Assembly: GCA_047626155.1 (NCBI GenBank)
Contig: JBLHRR010000019.1
Coordinates: forward strand, 1 to 57,104
Reading direction: 5' to 3'
DNA length: 57,104 bases
Source: CALGLS01 sp047626155
GTDB lineage: Bacteria; Bacteroidota; Bacteroidia; Chitinophagales; Saprospiraceae
Every line of letters starts with the position of its first letter. Within the stretch, counting starts at the first letter, position 1. Under the pieces are notes generated by a model that worked only from the letters and a program-made list of their open reading frames with translations, had not been told where the DNA came from and searched no databases. Of this stretch, positions 8,549 through 16,762 are shown in pieces. Made by a program: the position numbers and the translations under genes.

Positions 8549-10201
8549 CTATTTCTGCTTTTGTTCCCCCTCTGTTGCTTTTAGTAATTTCGCAACTGGT
8601 ATATTCTTCTTTCTTACTGCATATTGAAAAGGAGAAAGCCCTGCCTGATCAATCGCATCTAATCTGGCTCCTCTATCTAACAATAGTTTTGCGATGGCTT
8701 CGTCTCCATACCTTGCAGCATAAAATAAAGCAGTTTGTTTTTTATGGTTGACTAGGTTTATATCTATAGGCCTTGTTAATAGCAGTATTACAGCTTCCGA
8801 GTTCCTATGTTTAATAGCCAGCATTAAAGCAGTTTTTCCACCCTGGAAAAGTTCCGGATCAGCACCTCGTTCCAGTAAGAATTGTACCGTTTTAATATTT
8901 CCATTCTGAATGGCGTAATGCAGTAAATGATATTTGTCTTTTGAATAAGAATCATTTACTTTATAGCCTTCCTTTAGTAAAACATTCACAATTTTTAGAT
9001 TATCTTCTTTAATGGCTCTGAATATGATACTAGATCCATCATCAGCTGATTTTCGGACCGCATCGATCGGTTCCCGTTTGCCTCTGTAGTTCACTTTAAA
9101 ATAACGTCCGTCCTCTACGAGCATCGCGTTGTATTTAGCATCCTTTACTTTTTCAGAATGCTTTACATCAATGGCATAAACCATCCCGTCCTGTAAAGTA
9201 GAAATGTCATCTACTATGGTATGGCCAACCACTACTCGCGTTGCTCCAAATTGTGTCAATATTCTTCGAACAACATCAGAGGTTAAATCATTGAAAAAAC
9301 CTCTGTACCAAAAGGGGCCACTCTTGGCGAAGACCATAGAAACATTTCCTCCTTTCTCCTGAAGTATATCCGCTTTTTTTCCAATGTGAGCACGGCATAT
9401 TTTATTTATTCGATCAATATTAATATTAGCACTCGCCATTTGTGGGCTTAAACCACCATGCACATAAAGTGTTTTTCCGATTTTCACCATCATGTTCTTG
9501 CTGCGCAACCATTGGCCCAACTCCGTTTGATCGGAAAATAAATCGGCATAGTCACATTTCATCTTCTTCGCGACTTCCATATACTTATTCCGAACATACC
9601 TGAAATCGCCACTTAAGTTCATCTCTTCGTGGTTACCTAAAACGAAGTGAACCATTCCACCAGCTTCTTCTGCCTGATTTTCCAGTTGATAAATTAGCCA
9701 AAGACATGCAGTAACATTTAAGCCACGGTCAAAAAAGTCACCGACCAAAACCAAATGTCCGTCACCATAACTCCAATTAAAAGAATGGTCTATTACGCCA
9801 TTGCCCATTAGTGTTTTTGAAAAAGCATTAAAATTTCCTTCTATATCTGAAATAGCAAATAAGCGGCTTGGTTCAGGGATATCCGAAGGCATTATGGTAA
9901 TCTTTTCTTTAATGTCAATGTTGAAAGACAATTCAGAGTCGAGTACACATTTCAATACTGGAATATCTTGCCGAGAAGGGTAGGTTTCCTCTACTAGTTC
10001 CAAATTACCTTTATCCAATTGAATGGTTTTGACAATTGCCTTGCCCCCCTTATAGAAGATATACGGACCGTCGATAGATAAACCAGTTTTATCATCCGGA
10101 TAGATACTAGGGGGAGTGTTAGCCAGTAGAGGCATCCCCATGAAGATACAGGCTAATGCATAGAAGATGCCCGAAGTAATATTTTTATGATAGGTGCCCA
10201 T
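8549..10201 (-). CDS. Exported metallophosphoesterase (PPP/Shelph-like) with C-terminal ankyrin repeats
   Basis: A 550-residue protein with an N-terminal hydrophobic export signal (about 10-27). The calcineurin-like domain shows metal-site motifs in order: SDIEGN (118-123), GDFFDRG (154-160), GNHEE (189-193), then LYVHGGLSP and VVVGHTIV. The first motif has Glu where classic PPP enzymes have His (GDxHG); I recall DIEGN being usual in one bacterial phosphoesterase subfamily. From about residue 390 to the end there are roughly five ankyrin repeats (for example LLHYAIQNGNIKTVQFLLER and GKTALMLAIKHRNSEAVILL). It probably acts as a phosphatase in the periplasm or outside the cell, with the repeats binding a partner; substrate unknown. 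It is convergent with lon. Confidence 0.82.
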   Translation of the reverse strand: MGTYHKNITSGIFYALACIFMGMPLLANTPPSIYPDDKTGLSIDGPYIFYKGGKAIVKTIQLDKGNLELVEETYPSRQDIPVLKCVLDSELSFNIDIKEKITIMPSDIPEPSRLFAISDIEGNFNAFSKTLMGNGVIDHSFNWSYGDGHLVLVGDFFDRGLNVTACLWLIYQLENQAEEAGGMVHFVLGNHEEMNLSGDFRYVRNKYMEVAKKMKCDYADLFSDQTELGQWLRSKNMMVKIGKTLYVHGGLSPQMASANINIDRINKICRAHIGKKADILQEKGGNVSMVFAKSGPFWYRGFFNDLTSDVVRRILTQFGATRVVVGHTIVDDISTLQDGMVYAIDVKHSEKVKDAKYNAMLVEDGRYFKVNYRGKREPIDAVRKSADDGSSIIFRAIKEDNLKIVNVLLKEGYKVNDSYSKDKYHLLHYAIQNGNIKTVQFLLERGADPELFQGGKTALMLAIKHRNSEAVILLLTRPIDINLVNHKKQTALFYAARYGDEAIAKLLLDRGARLDAIDQAGLSPFQYAVRKKNIPVAKLLKATEGEQKQK

Positions 10202-10426
10202 CGGTTTGATTTTATTAGCTTTACTAACGTCCCAGGTTTAATAGATGGTATTTACGTTGCAAACAAACTGCCGAAAAAACAGGTATTTTGCACAGAGACA
10301 GTAGTTAGGCGGTTTTCTCAAAAATAGTTGTCTTATCCCTTGATACTAAGATGCTTTAATAACGAATAGGTAAAAGGTGGTAACAGGTTATTAACGGAAG
10401 CCCCTCTTTAAGACAGATAAATTTAA
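10202..10426. other. Upstream region of the phosphatase-ankyrin gene
   Basis: No gene is seen. Together with the family B element and the following 95 nt it makes up a 474-nt gap between two minus-strand genes. No strong consensus promoter was found by eye. Confidence 0.4.
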
Positions 10427-10580
10427 CTTAGTAACAACAAAAAGCAAATTTAGACCGCTGTAATTTTTTTTAGAGATAAACGGTCGCAGAGAGGGTGCTT
10501 TAGCTAAAAAATTGAGTGTATAGTGGACTAAACCAGCCCGTTCCGGTCAGGCGGTTTATTTTTTGTGTTATAATTATCAG
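10427..10580 (+). repeat. Repeat family B-related element, divergent core (copy 3)
   Basis: It starts CTTAGTAACAACAAAAAG and ends near TTATTTTTTGTGTTATAAT, the same ends as copies 1 and 2, but the stem core differs (TTAGACCGC against GCGGTTTA instead of CCCGATTT/AAATCGGG). The element is again symmetric overall. Shared ends with a different but still paired core suggest a subfamily. Confidence 0.6.
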
Positions 10581-10675
10581 CACGATTGTAAGAAGAGATA
10601 CTCACATTAGCCTATTTTGCTAATTAGTTTTGGATAAGAGAATAATCAACTTGTAAAAGAGTGAGGTTTATTACA

Positions 10676-12793
10676 TTAGCTAATTCGGCTCCACCCCTTA
10701 ATCTTCTTTCCATGTGCCTCCATATAATACCGAATGGTAACATGCTCAGGTTGCATAAACGTAGGATCATCATCCAAAATCCGTGATGCTATTTCCCGAG
10801 CAGTCTGCAATATAGCACCATCCCGAGCCAATTCTGCTATTCTAAAATTTAAAATACCACTTTGTTGGGTCCCTTCAATAGTGCCAGGTCCTCGTAGTTT
10901 CAGGTCAGCTTCCGCAATTTGGAAACCATCATTGGTTCGAACCATTGTATTGATTCGCTCCTTACCTTCTTTACTAAGTTTGAAACTCGCCATCAAAATA
11001 CAAAATGACTGTTCGGCTCCTCGACCAACTCTTCCGCGCAACTGGTGTAATTGAGAAAGCCCGAAACGCTCTGTGTTTTCGATAATCATCACTGATGCAT
11101 TAGGAACATTTACCCCTACTTCAATTACGGTCGTTGCAACCATAATCTGCGTTTCAGCCTTAATGAAGCGCTGCATTTCGAAGTCTTTATCCTTTGCTTT
11201 CATTCTACCATGCAGGATGCTGATCTGATATTCCGGCATTGGAAAATCGCGTAATAATAGTTCGTATCCAGTTTCCAGGTTTTTTAAATCTAACTTCTCA
11301 GATTCCTCAATTAAAGGATAAACAATATAAACCTGTCGCCCCTTTGCAATTTCTTCTTTCATAAATCCAATAACGCGCAATCGGTTATTCTCTGTTTTAT
11401 GAACAGTTTTTATCTCTTTTCTACCTGGCGGTAATTCATCAATGACAGAGACATCTAAATCGCCATAAAGTGTCATAGCGAGAGTTCGCGGAATTGGTGT
11501 AGCAGTCATTACCAAAATATGAGGAGGATGCCCAACTCCTTTTTTCCAAAGTCTGGCTCTTTGTTTTACACCAAAGCGATGTTGTTCATCAATAATAGCA
11601 ATCCCCAGGTTTTTAAAGACCACCCAATCTTCAATCAAAGCATGGGTGCCGATTAGAATGTGAACTTCTCCGGCTTCCAGTTTTTCTAATACGGCTTTTC
11701 GTTTTTTTCCTTTTATAGAACCAGAAAGAAAAGCAACGTTTACGTCCAGACCTTCTACATATTCAGAAATGGATTCGAAATGTTGTTGTGCTAATATCTC
11801 AGTAGGAGCCATCAAGCAAGATTGAAAACCATTATCCATCGCCATCAGCATGGTCATCAATCCAACAATGGTTTTACCAGAACCAACATCTCCTTGCAAA
11901 AGGCGGTTCATTTGTTTTCCGACTTTTAAGTCAATACGAATTTCTTTTAAAACTCGTTTTTGAGCACCGGTTAATTCAAACGGAAGATTATTGTTATAGA
12001 AATCATTAAAGTAGCTACCGATATTGGGGAAGAGGTGCCCCAGGACAGTGTCTTTTCGCGTCCGTCTGATTTGTAGCAGTCGAAGTTGGAGAAAGAAAAG
12101 CTCTTCAAATTTTAAACGATTACGAGCATCGTCTAGTCCCTTTTGGTCAGTAGGGAAATGAATGTTCCGAATGGCTTCATAATGAGAACAGAAATGAAAT
12201 TTTTGAATGATGTACTCCGGTAAATTCTCTGGAAGATCTTTGGCGGCTAGTTTTTCGAATAATACAGACAACAGCTTCCCCCGTTGTTTGGCGTCCAGTC
12301 CCTTAGCGTTTAGTTTGTCGGTACTAGGATACACCGGAGAAAAGGTCAAGGCCTTTTTTGTATTGGCTTCTGTGACTGCCTCTAAGTCGGGATGCGAAAT
12401 ATTCAACTGTCCATTGAAGTGATTGACTTTACCAAAGGCAATGTATTCCGAACCTACGACCAGATTTTGTTGTAGCCAGTGAATTCCCTTGAACCAAACA
12501 AATTCAATCATGCCCGTATCATCCCTGAAAGTAGCTACTAATCGATTGGCACGTCCTGATCCGATAACATTAATTCTACGTAAAACGCCACGTAATTGCA
12601 CCTGATCACTATCTTGGGTTAATTCCCTAATTTTATGAAATTTTGTTTTATCTACATAGCGAAAAGGAAAACTCAATAACAGATCCCGGAAGGTGAAAAT
12701 GCTCAGCTCTTTTTTAAGCATGTCACCGCGAATAGGGCCTACTCCTTTGAGATATTCTATAGGGCTGTCAAGTATATGGCGGGCTGCGGGCAT
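10676..12793 (-). CDS. recG: ATP-dependent DNA helicase RecG
   Basis: A 705-residue superfamily 2 helicase that remodels branched DNA and stalled forks. The N-terminal wedge/OB region includes YLKGVGP and VQLRGVLRR. The helicase core has Walker A GDVGSGKT near residue 300, MAPTEILAQQH, the IDEQHRFG (DExH) motif, TATPIPRTLA, and the C-terminal lobe with TTVIEVGVNVPNA and QLRGRVGRG. Length and motif order are normal. The ATG at 12793 gives the expected N-terminus. It is divergent from rbfA, with 158 nt between. Confidence 0.96.
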   Translation of the reverse strand: MPAARHILDSPIEYLKGVGPIRGDMLKKELSIFTFRDLLLSFPFRYVDKTKFHKIRELTQDSDQVQLRGVLRRINVIGSGRANRLVATFRDDTGMIEFVWFKGIHWLQQNLVVGSEYIAFGKVNHFNGQLNISHPDLEAVTEANTKKALTFSPVYPSTDKLNAKGLDAKQRGKLLSVLFEKLAAKDLPENLPEYIIQKFHFCSHYEAIRNIHFPTDQKGLDDARNRLKFEELFFLQLRLLQIRRTRKDTVLGHLFPNIGSYFNDFYNNNLPFELTGAQKRVLKEIRIDLKVGKQMNRLLQGDVGSGKTIVGLMTMLMAMDNGFQSCLMAPTEILAQQHFESISEYVEGLDVNVAFLSGSIKGKKRKAVLEKLEAGEVHILIGTHALIEDWVVFKNLGIAIIDEQHRFGVKQRARLWKKGVGHPPHILVMTATPIPRTLAMTLYGDLDVSVIDELPPGRKEIKTVHKTENNRLRVIGFMKEEIAKGRQVYIVYPLIEESEKLDLKNLETGYELLLRDFPMPEYQISILHGRMKAKDKDFEMQRFIKAETQIMVATTVIEVGVNVPNASVMIIENTERFGLSQLHQLRGRVGRGAEQSFCILMASFKLSKEGKERINTMVRTNDGFQIAEADLKLRGPGTIEGTQQSGILNFRIAELARDGAILQTAREIASRILDDDPTFMQPEHVTIRYYMEAHGKKIKGWSRIS

Positions 12794-12900
12794 TTTTGGT
12801 TATTCTTTAGGTCGGTCTAAAAGGAGTGTTCAAAATTGCACTTTCTACTGAAAGCTTTCTCTTTCAAACTGTATGTATCTCCGTTCACAAAAGTAAACAA

Positions 12901-12925
12901 TTGTCCTCTAATATCGGTACCTTTG
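12901..12925 (+). promoter_or_regulatory. Promoter of rbfA
   Basis: TACCTTTG at 12918-12925 is a consensus Bacteroidota -7 box, 27 nt before the rbfA ATG. A TTG at 12901 could be the -33 element, although the 14-nt spacer is short. Confidence 0.5.
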
Positions 12926-12951
12926 CAAACTTGTAAATATTATAAAAAATT

Positions 12952-13335
12952 ATGGAATCAAAAAGACAGAAGCAAGTTGCTGAAGTGATCAGAAGGAATT
13001 TTGGAATTGTTTTACAACAGCAAGGGAATTACATTTATGGGATGGAACCTTTGGTAACCGTTACCACGGTTAAGATTACCCCCGATCAAAGCATGGCAAA
13101 AATTTATCTCAGTGTGTACAACACAGATAATAAGCAAGGGGTATTGTTACAACTTCACGACCAGATACATGCACTAAAACAAGGTTTGGCTCACCGTATC
13201 AAAAAACAGGTACGTCGAATTCCAACCATTCATCTTTACCTTGATGATACGCTGGATGAAATGTATCGCCTAAATAGCTTGTTCAAAACAATGGACGAGA
13301 ATAAACAAATGGGAGATAGGAGTGAAGAGGAGTAA
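12952..13335 (+). CDS. rbfA: 30S ribosome-binding factor A
   Basis: A 127-residue KH-like factor for 16S rRNA 5'-end maturation and 30S assembly. Conserved features are RQKQVAEVIRRNFG near the start, VTVTTVKITPDQSMAKIYLSV (the family's 'VS.V..S.DL..AkVyvs' strand region), and the C-terminal RRIPTIHLYLDDTLDEM corresponding to 'R..P.l.F..D.s.e'. Length is typical. It is a single gene with its own promoter, not in the classical nusA-infB context. Confidence 0.9.
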   Translation: MESKRQKQVAEVIRRNFGIVLQQQGNYIYGMEPLVTVTTVKITPDQSMAKIYLSVYNTDNKQGVLLQLHDQIHALKQGLAHRIKKQVRRIPTIHLYLDDTLDEMYRLNSLFKTMDENKQMGDRSEEE

Positions 13336-13399
13336 AGTATAAAACGACCAAATAGGACGAGCTTAAAGGTTACTATTTTGGATGTTAGAATATAGAACA

Positions 13400-13529
13400 A
13401 TTAGTATTATACAAAAAATAATTCCCCGATTTCTTTGGTGGAAACAATTCTATAAACCACTCTTCCTGTGGTCGTTTTGATTTACATAATTGTTTCCAAA
13501 TCGGGATTTAATTTTTCGTTGTTACTAAG
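13400..13529 (-). repeat. Dispersed palindromic repeat family B, copy 2
   Basis: A 130-nt element that matches 5868-5998 in reverse orientation with few differences. Paired blocks (CCCGATTT/AAATCGGG, GGAAACAATT/AATTGTTTCC, ACCAC/GTGGT) are more perfect here than in copy 1. It lies in the space after rbfA and before the shared terminator. Confidence 0.82.
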
Positions 13530-13552
13530 GAATTCTGGGCGGCATTTAGAAG

Positions 13553-13599
13553 AATAAAAAATCGGCAAACGTATTGAAAACGTTTGCCGATTTTTTATT
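13553..13599. terminator. Bidirectional terminator between rbfA and the metal permease gene
   Basis: Perfect 20-bp inverted repeat (13553-13572 with 13580-13599), 7-nt loop, with A- and T-runs at both ends. It serves the two convergent genes. Confidence 0.92.
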
Positions 13600-13623
13600 G
13601 AATCTGAGAGGTCAATAGTCGCG

Positions 13624-15114
13624 TTAAAGATCCATATTAATTTCTTTTGCTAACAAAGCGGTCAAAGCAAGTTCTCCATCTTCTGTTTTTACAAATAACT
13701 CTTTTTTATCTTTCCGAAGTACACGAACAATCATCCCTGGTGTGAGCCCAAGTTCCCAAAGTTTGTTCGTGATGTGTTCACTAATTTGATCACCAGCAAT
13801 TTTTGCCTCCTGAGTAATATCTAAATTGAATAAAGGATCGATGTCAAAGTTTCGATTTGTAGGAATCGGAGAGCCATGTGGATCTTTTGTTGGGAACCCT
13901 AGTTCGCGATCAACTTCATGCAGCATTTCTTCAGTAAGGAGGTGTTCATATTTCTCTGCCTCGTCGTGAATTTGATCTTCTGTCATTCCTGCTTGTTGCA
14001 CCAGATAGGTTTCCCAAAGACGATGCGCACGTACGAGCTTGTTCGCGACCTCCTGGCCGGATGGCGTAATGGTAAGTACATTATTTAAATTGGTGAAGTA
14101 GTCTTTAGCGCTAAGCTTTTTTAAATGGCTTTGCAAGGTCGCTTTAGTAAAGCCCAATCGCTCGCTAAGTTTTTCAAAAGTGAGTTGTTCTTTTTCCTGA
14201 AGACGGATGGCTTGTTTTAAGGTGTCTTCTAGTTGTATTTTAGATCTTAATTTTCGCTTTTGGAAGAACCGGAAAACCAAACCACTTTCCGGAGCAAAGA
14301 AAACAGCGATTAAATAAAGTAGCGTAGCGGTTACAGCCATGGCAGGCCCAGGAGTCGTATCCAATTGTACCGCCAATAAAAATCCAAGAATGGCAGAGAG
14401 CAAGCCAACGACCCCGGATATCCAAATGACTTTATTCAATTCATTGGACAATAATAAAGCTGTAGAGGCAGGAGTTACCAGCATTGCTACTACAAGTATT
14501 ACCCCAACAGTTTGCAGTGAAGCGACCACTGCAAAAGAAAGTAAGAGCATCAGAAAGTAATGGATGACTTTGGTGTTGATTCCCATGGTTTGTGCAATCA
14601 CAGGCTGGAACGTACTGATAAAGAGGTAACGATAAAATACAACCACACTCACCAAAACATAAAGAGTAGTAGCCGCTGTGATGTATAAGTCCTCATTAGA
14701 AACCCCCAATATATTTCCAAACAAAAAATCTTTCAAATCAAGATGTACTCCTTCCTGTTGGCTGATTGCAGAAATACCCATTACTCCTAAGCCGAACATC
14801 GCGGTAAAAACAATACCAATAGCTGCATCATTTTTGGTATTCACATTGTGTTGTAGCCAGGTAATCCCAGTAGCGGTAATTAATCCGGCTAACACAGATC
14901 CTACAAAAAAGCCCAGAGCGCTATAGGTCCCTAGTACCATAAAGGCAACAACGACTCCCGGTAGTATGGCATGAGACAAAGCATCTCCAATCAGAGCCAT
15001 ATTTCTCAATACAATAAAACAACCAAGCACTCCGCACATTGTTCCAACCAATGAGGAAGCTATCAAGGCACGAATGGCCCATTCGGATTGTAATACTTGA
15101 AGTAGTTCTTCCAT
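13624..15114 (-). CDS. Metal (Mn/Fe-type) ABC transporter permease fused to DtxR/MntR-like regulator and FeoA-like domain
   Basis: A 496-residue fusion. Residues 1-280 are an ABC-3 family (TroC/MntB/ZnuB) permease with about eight membrane segments and motifs such as LRNMALIGDALSHAILPG and VGVILVVAMLVTPA. Residues 296-355 form a winged helix (LTFEKLSERLGFTKATLQSH). Residues 358-420 match the DtxR metal/dimerisation domain: H364-x3-E368, H383, E387, E390-H391. E387 stands where DtxR has Cys102 and MntR has Glu, suggesting manganese-type selectivity (inference). Residues 430-496 are FeoA/SH3-like. The frame can extend to a TTG at 15204, but the -7 box at 15216-15223 would leave that start without a leader, so the ATG at 15114 is preferred. 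ATPase and binding-protein genes are not adjacent. Confidence 0.88.
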   Translation of the reverse strand: MEELLQVLQSEWAIRALIASSLVGTMCGVLGCFIVLRNMALIGDALSHAILPGVVVAFMVLGTYSALGFFVGSVLAGLITATGITWLQHNVNTKNDAAIGIVFTAMFGLGVMGISAISQQEGVHLDLKDFLFGNILGVSNEDLYITAATTLYVLVSVVVFYRYLFISTFQPVIAQTMGINTKVIHYFLMLLLSFAVVASLQTVGVILVVAMLVTPASTALLLSNELNKVIWISGVVGLLSAILGFLLAVQLDTTPGPAMAVTATLLYLIAVFFAPESGLVFRFFQKRKLRSKIQLEDTLKQAIRLQEKEQLTFEKLSERLGFTKATLQSHLKKLSAKDYFTNLNNVLTITPSGQEVANKLVRAHRLWETYLVQQAGMTEDQIHDEAEKYEHLLTEEMLHEVDRELGFPTKDPHGSPIPTNRNFDIDPLFNLDITQEAKIAGDQISEHITNKLWELGLTPGMIVRVLRKDKKELFVKTEDGELALTALLAKEINMDL

Positions 15115-15215
15115 AATATGAATGAGTATGTGTAGTTGAATGCGATTCTTATTTGTCGGCTCCTTAGGAATGCGACTTTGTAGAAGTGGCAGCTTATTGG
15201 CCAATCATTGTATTA

Positions 15216-15246
15216 CAAATGTAGCAGAATTTTTATAATAGGCAAA
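15216..15246 (-). promoter_or_regulatory. Promoter of the permease-DtxR fusion gene
   Basis: On the minus strand TTTG (15246-15243), a 19-nt spacer and TACATTTG (15223-15216) match the Bacteroidota consensus. The leader to the preferred ATG is about 95 nt. Confidence 0.65.
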
Positions 15247-15251
15247 ATATA

Positions 15252-15271
15252 TTTTTAGATTAGCCTAAAAA
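15252..15271. promoter_or_regulatory. DtxR-like operator
   Basis: The 20-nt sequence TTTTTAGATTAGCCTAAAAA has 7-bp inverted ends. Its inner TTAGATTAGCCTAA differs at one of 14 positions from the DtxR-box half TTAGGTTAGCCTAA. It lies 5 nt upstream of the -33 TTTG of the permease-DtxR gene, so a DtxR-family protein, possibly the fusion's own domain, may control this promoter. Confidence 0.6.
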
Positions 15272-15288
15272 TTTGAAATAATGAGTCT

Positions 15289-16191
15289 TTAACGGTTAAA
15301 TTGAGCAATAGCACCTTCCTTCAATGCATAGGAAGAAACGATTATTTCTGGAGTCTTTGTCAGGTCAATAATGTATTGGATAAGTATTAGGGCTGTAATA
15401 ATCAGTTCTGCCCGGGAGTCGGGGATATCGGACATTTGAAACCGTTCTTCCAAGGAGGTGTGGATCAATCGTTTATAAAGTGGAGCGAAATGATGCGTAG
15501 GAAAAGAGGAGCTAAGTACCTTTTTGGTAGGTTTGACTAAGGTGGCTTCCAATACGTCAAAGGTGCCAGAGGCTCCAATAAGGTTGTCTACGTTGTGTTG
15601 TCTTAGTATCTCGTGAAGTGGTTGTAAAATATTATCCAGGAAATGATGAAGCGCAGTAATCGCCGTTTCCGAAATAGGGTCTTCCTGATGGAATTTCCGA
15701 GTGAGCACTGCAACGCCTATCGGAAAACTTTGAGCCCAGATTACGCCATTTTGATTGGCTAAAATAAACTCGACACTTCCACCACCGATGTCCATTATTA
15801 ATCCCTTTTCTACTCCGAAATTCACTACTTGTCGAACGCCTTGGTAAATCAAAAGAGCCTCTTCATCTCCATCGATAATAGCAACCTCAATATTGGTTTC
15901 TTCTTTTATTCTTTGGATAAATAATCCTGCATTTGAAGCAGTGCGTAAAGCAGCAGTACCAAAGGCTTTTAGCTGTTTCACCTCTTGTTCGTCAAGGATG
16001 GTTTTAAAACGTCGCATAGCAGCAAGTCCTCTCTCAAAAGGAGCGGCGCCAATGCGTTCAATTCCTTCTTCCGCCAGTTTTACAAAGATACGCTCCCTAC
16101 ATAATTCCAGGAAGGTATCACTTTCGGAAGGAGCCACGATAAGTAGGTGGAAGGTATTTGTTCCTAAGTCTATTACAGCACTTTTTTGCAT
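15289..16191 (-). CDS. Ppx/GppA family phosphatase (exopolyphosphatase / pppGpp phosphohydrolase)
   Basis: A 300-residue ASKHA-fold protein that hydrolyses polyphosphate or pppGpp. The phosphate-1 motif AVIDLGTNTFHLLI is at the N-terminus, RIGAAPFERGLAAM and AFGTAALRTASN follow, then the phosphate-2 motif GLIMDIGGGSVEFIL and a conserved GASGTFD. It is the short single-module form (about 300 aa) lacking the C-terminal HD domain of E. coli Ppx/GppA. The sequence alone does not separate the two activities. It lies 85 nt upstream of the fusion gene's preferred promoter region and 11 nt downstream of the lipoprotein gene, so it is probably co-transcribed with the latter. Confidence 0.88.
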   Translation of the reverse strand: MQKSAVIDLGTNTFHLLIVAPSESDTFLELCRERIFVKLAEEGIERIGAAPFERGLAAMRRFKTILDEQEVKQLKAFGTAALRTASNAGLFIQRIKEETNIEVAIIDGDEEALLIYQGVRQVVNFGVEKGLIMDIGGGSVEFILANQNGVIWAQSFPIGVAVLTRKFHQEDPISETAITALHHFLDNILQPLHEILRQHNVDNLIGASGTFDVLEATLVKPTKKVLSSSFPTHHFAPLYKRLIHTSLEERFQMSDIPDSRAELIITALILIQYIIDLTKTPEIIVSSYALKEGAIAQFNR

Positions 16192-16202
16192 GACAATCTA
16201 GG

Positions 16203-16712
16203 TTACTGTCCTTGTAGTTTTTGTCTGAGGGAAGCTTTTGCCTGGTTGATGTTATTACTAAAGAATTTAACTCCATCAGGACTCATTGCATTTGCATAAG
16301 TTGGTTTACCATCAACCATGAAAATGTAATAGGTACATTCATTTTGTAAATAAAAATCCGCCTCTATAATGTATTCACCCTTTGCTTGATACATAACACG
16401 ACCAGTAGCTTTACAGTTACCGTTTGTAGTCGGTGTTTGGTTGGCGATATGTCTGAAAGTTGTTCGGATACTCCCTTGTTCATTTAGGCTTATACTCATA
16501 GGGATAGATGGATCATAAAATATATAATCTACAAAATCACAACGATTGAATAAGTCCTCTGCAATGTTATTAGGTAAAGAGGGGTAGGGGAGTGGCGTCC
16601 CTTTTGGTGGAGGAGCAGTCTCAGTAACTGGCGGTGGAGGAGGTGTGTTATTACTGTTCGAACATCCTAATATAGTTAGGAGGAAAAAGTAAAGTAAAGT
16701 ATGGCGAATCAT
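16203..16712 (-). CDS. Lipoprotein of unknown function
   Basis: A 169-residue protein with a lipoprotein signal: hydrophobic residues 5-16 and lipobox TILGC, acylated Cys17. A proline-rich linker (TPPPPPVTETAPPPKG) follows, then a globular domain of about 120 residues with CDFVDYIFYDPSIPMS and YIIEADFYLQNECTYYIFMVDGKP. No family was recognised. The cysteine pairs could form disulfides outside the cytoplasm. It is the likely first partner of ppx/gppA, with an 11-nt gap. Confidence 0.78.
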   Translation of the reverse strand: MIRHTLLYFFLLTILGCSNSNNTPPPPPVTETAPPPKGTPLPYPSLPNNIAEDLFNRCDFVDYIFYDPSIPMSISLNEQGSIRTTFRHIANQTPTTNGNCKATGRVMYQAKGEYIIEADFYLQNECTYYIFMVDGKPTYANAMSPDGVKFFSNNINQAKASLRQKLQGQ

Positions 16713-16762
16713 AGCGTTTTGTTTTGAATATAAAGAAGGCTTTATCTAATGTATTTTTATTG

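Noticed and set aside
15115..15204. N-terminal extension of the permease fusion from a TTG
   Set aside because: The -7 box ends 12 nt upstream of that TTG and the added 30 residues are not part of the permease family; ATG 15114 fits better.
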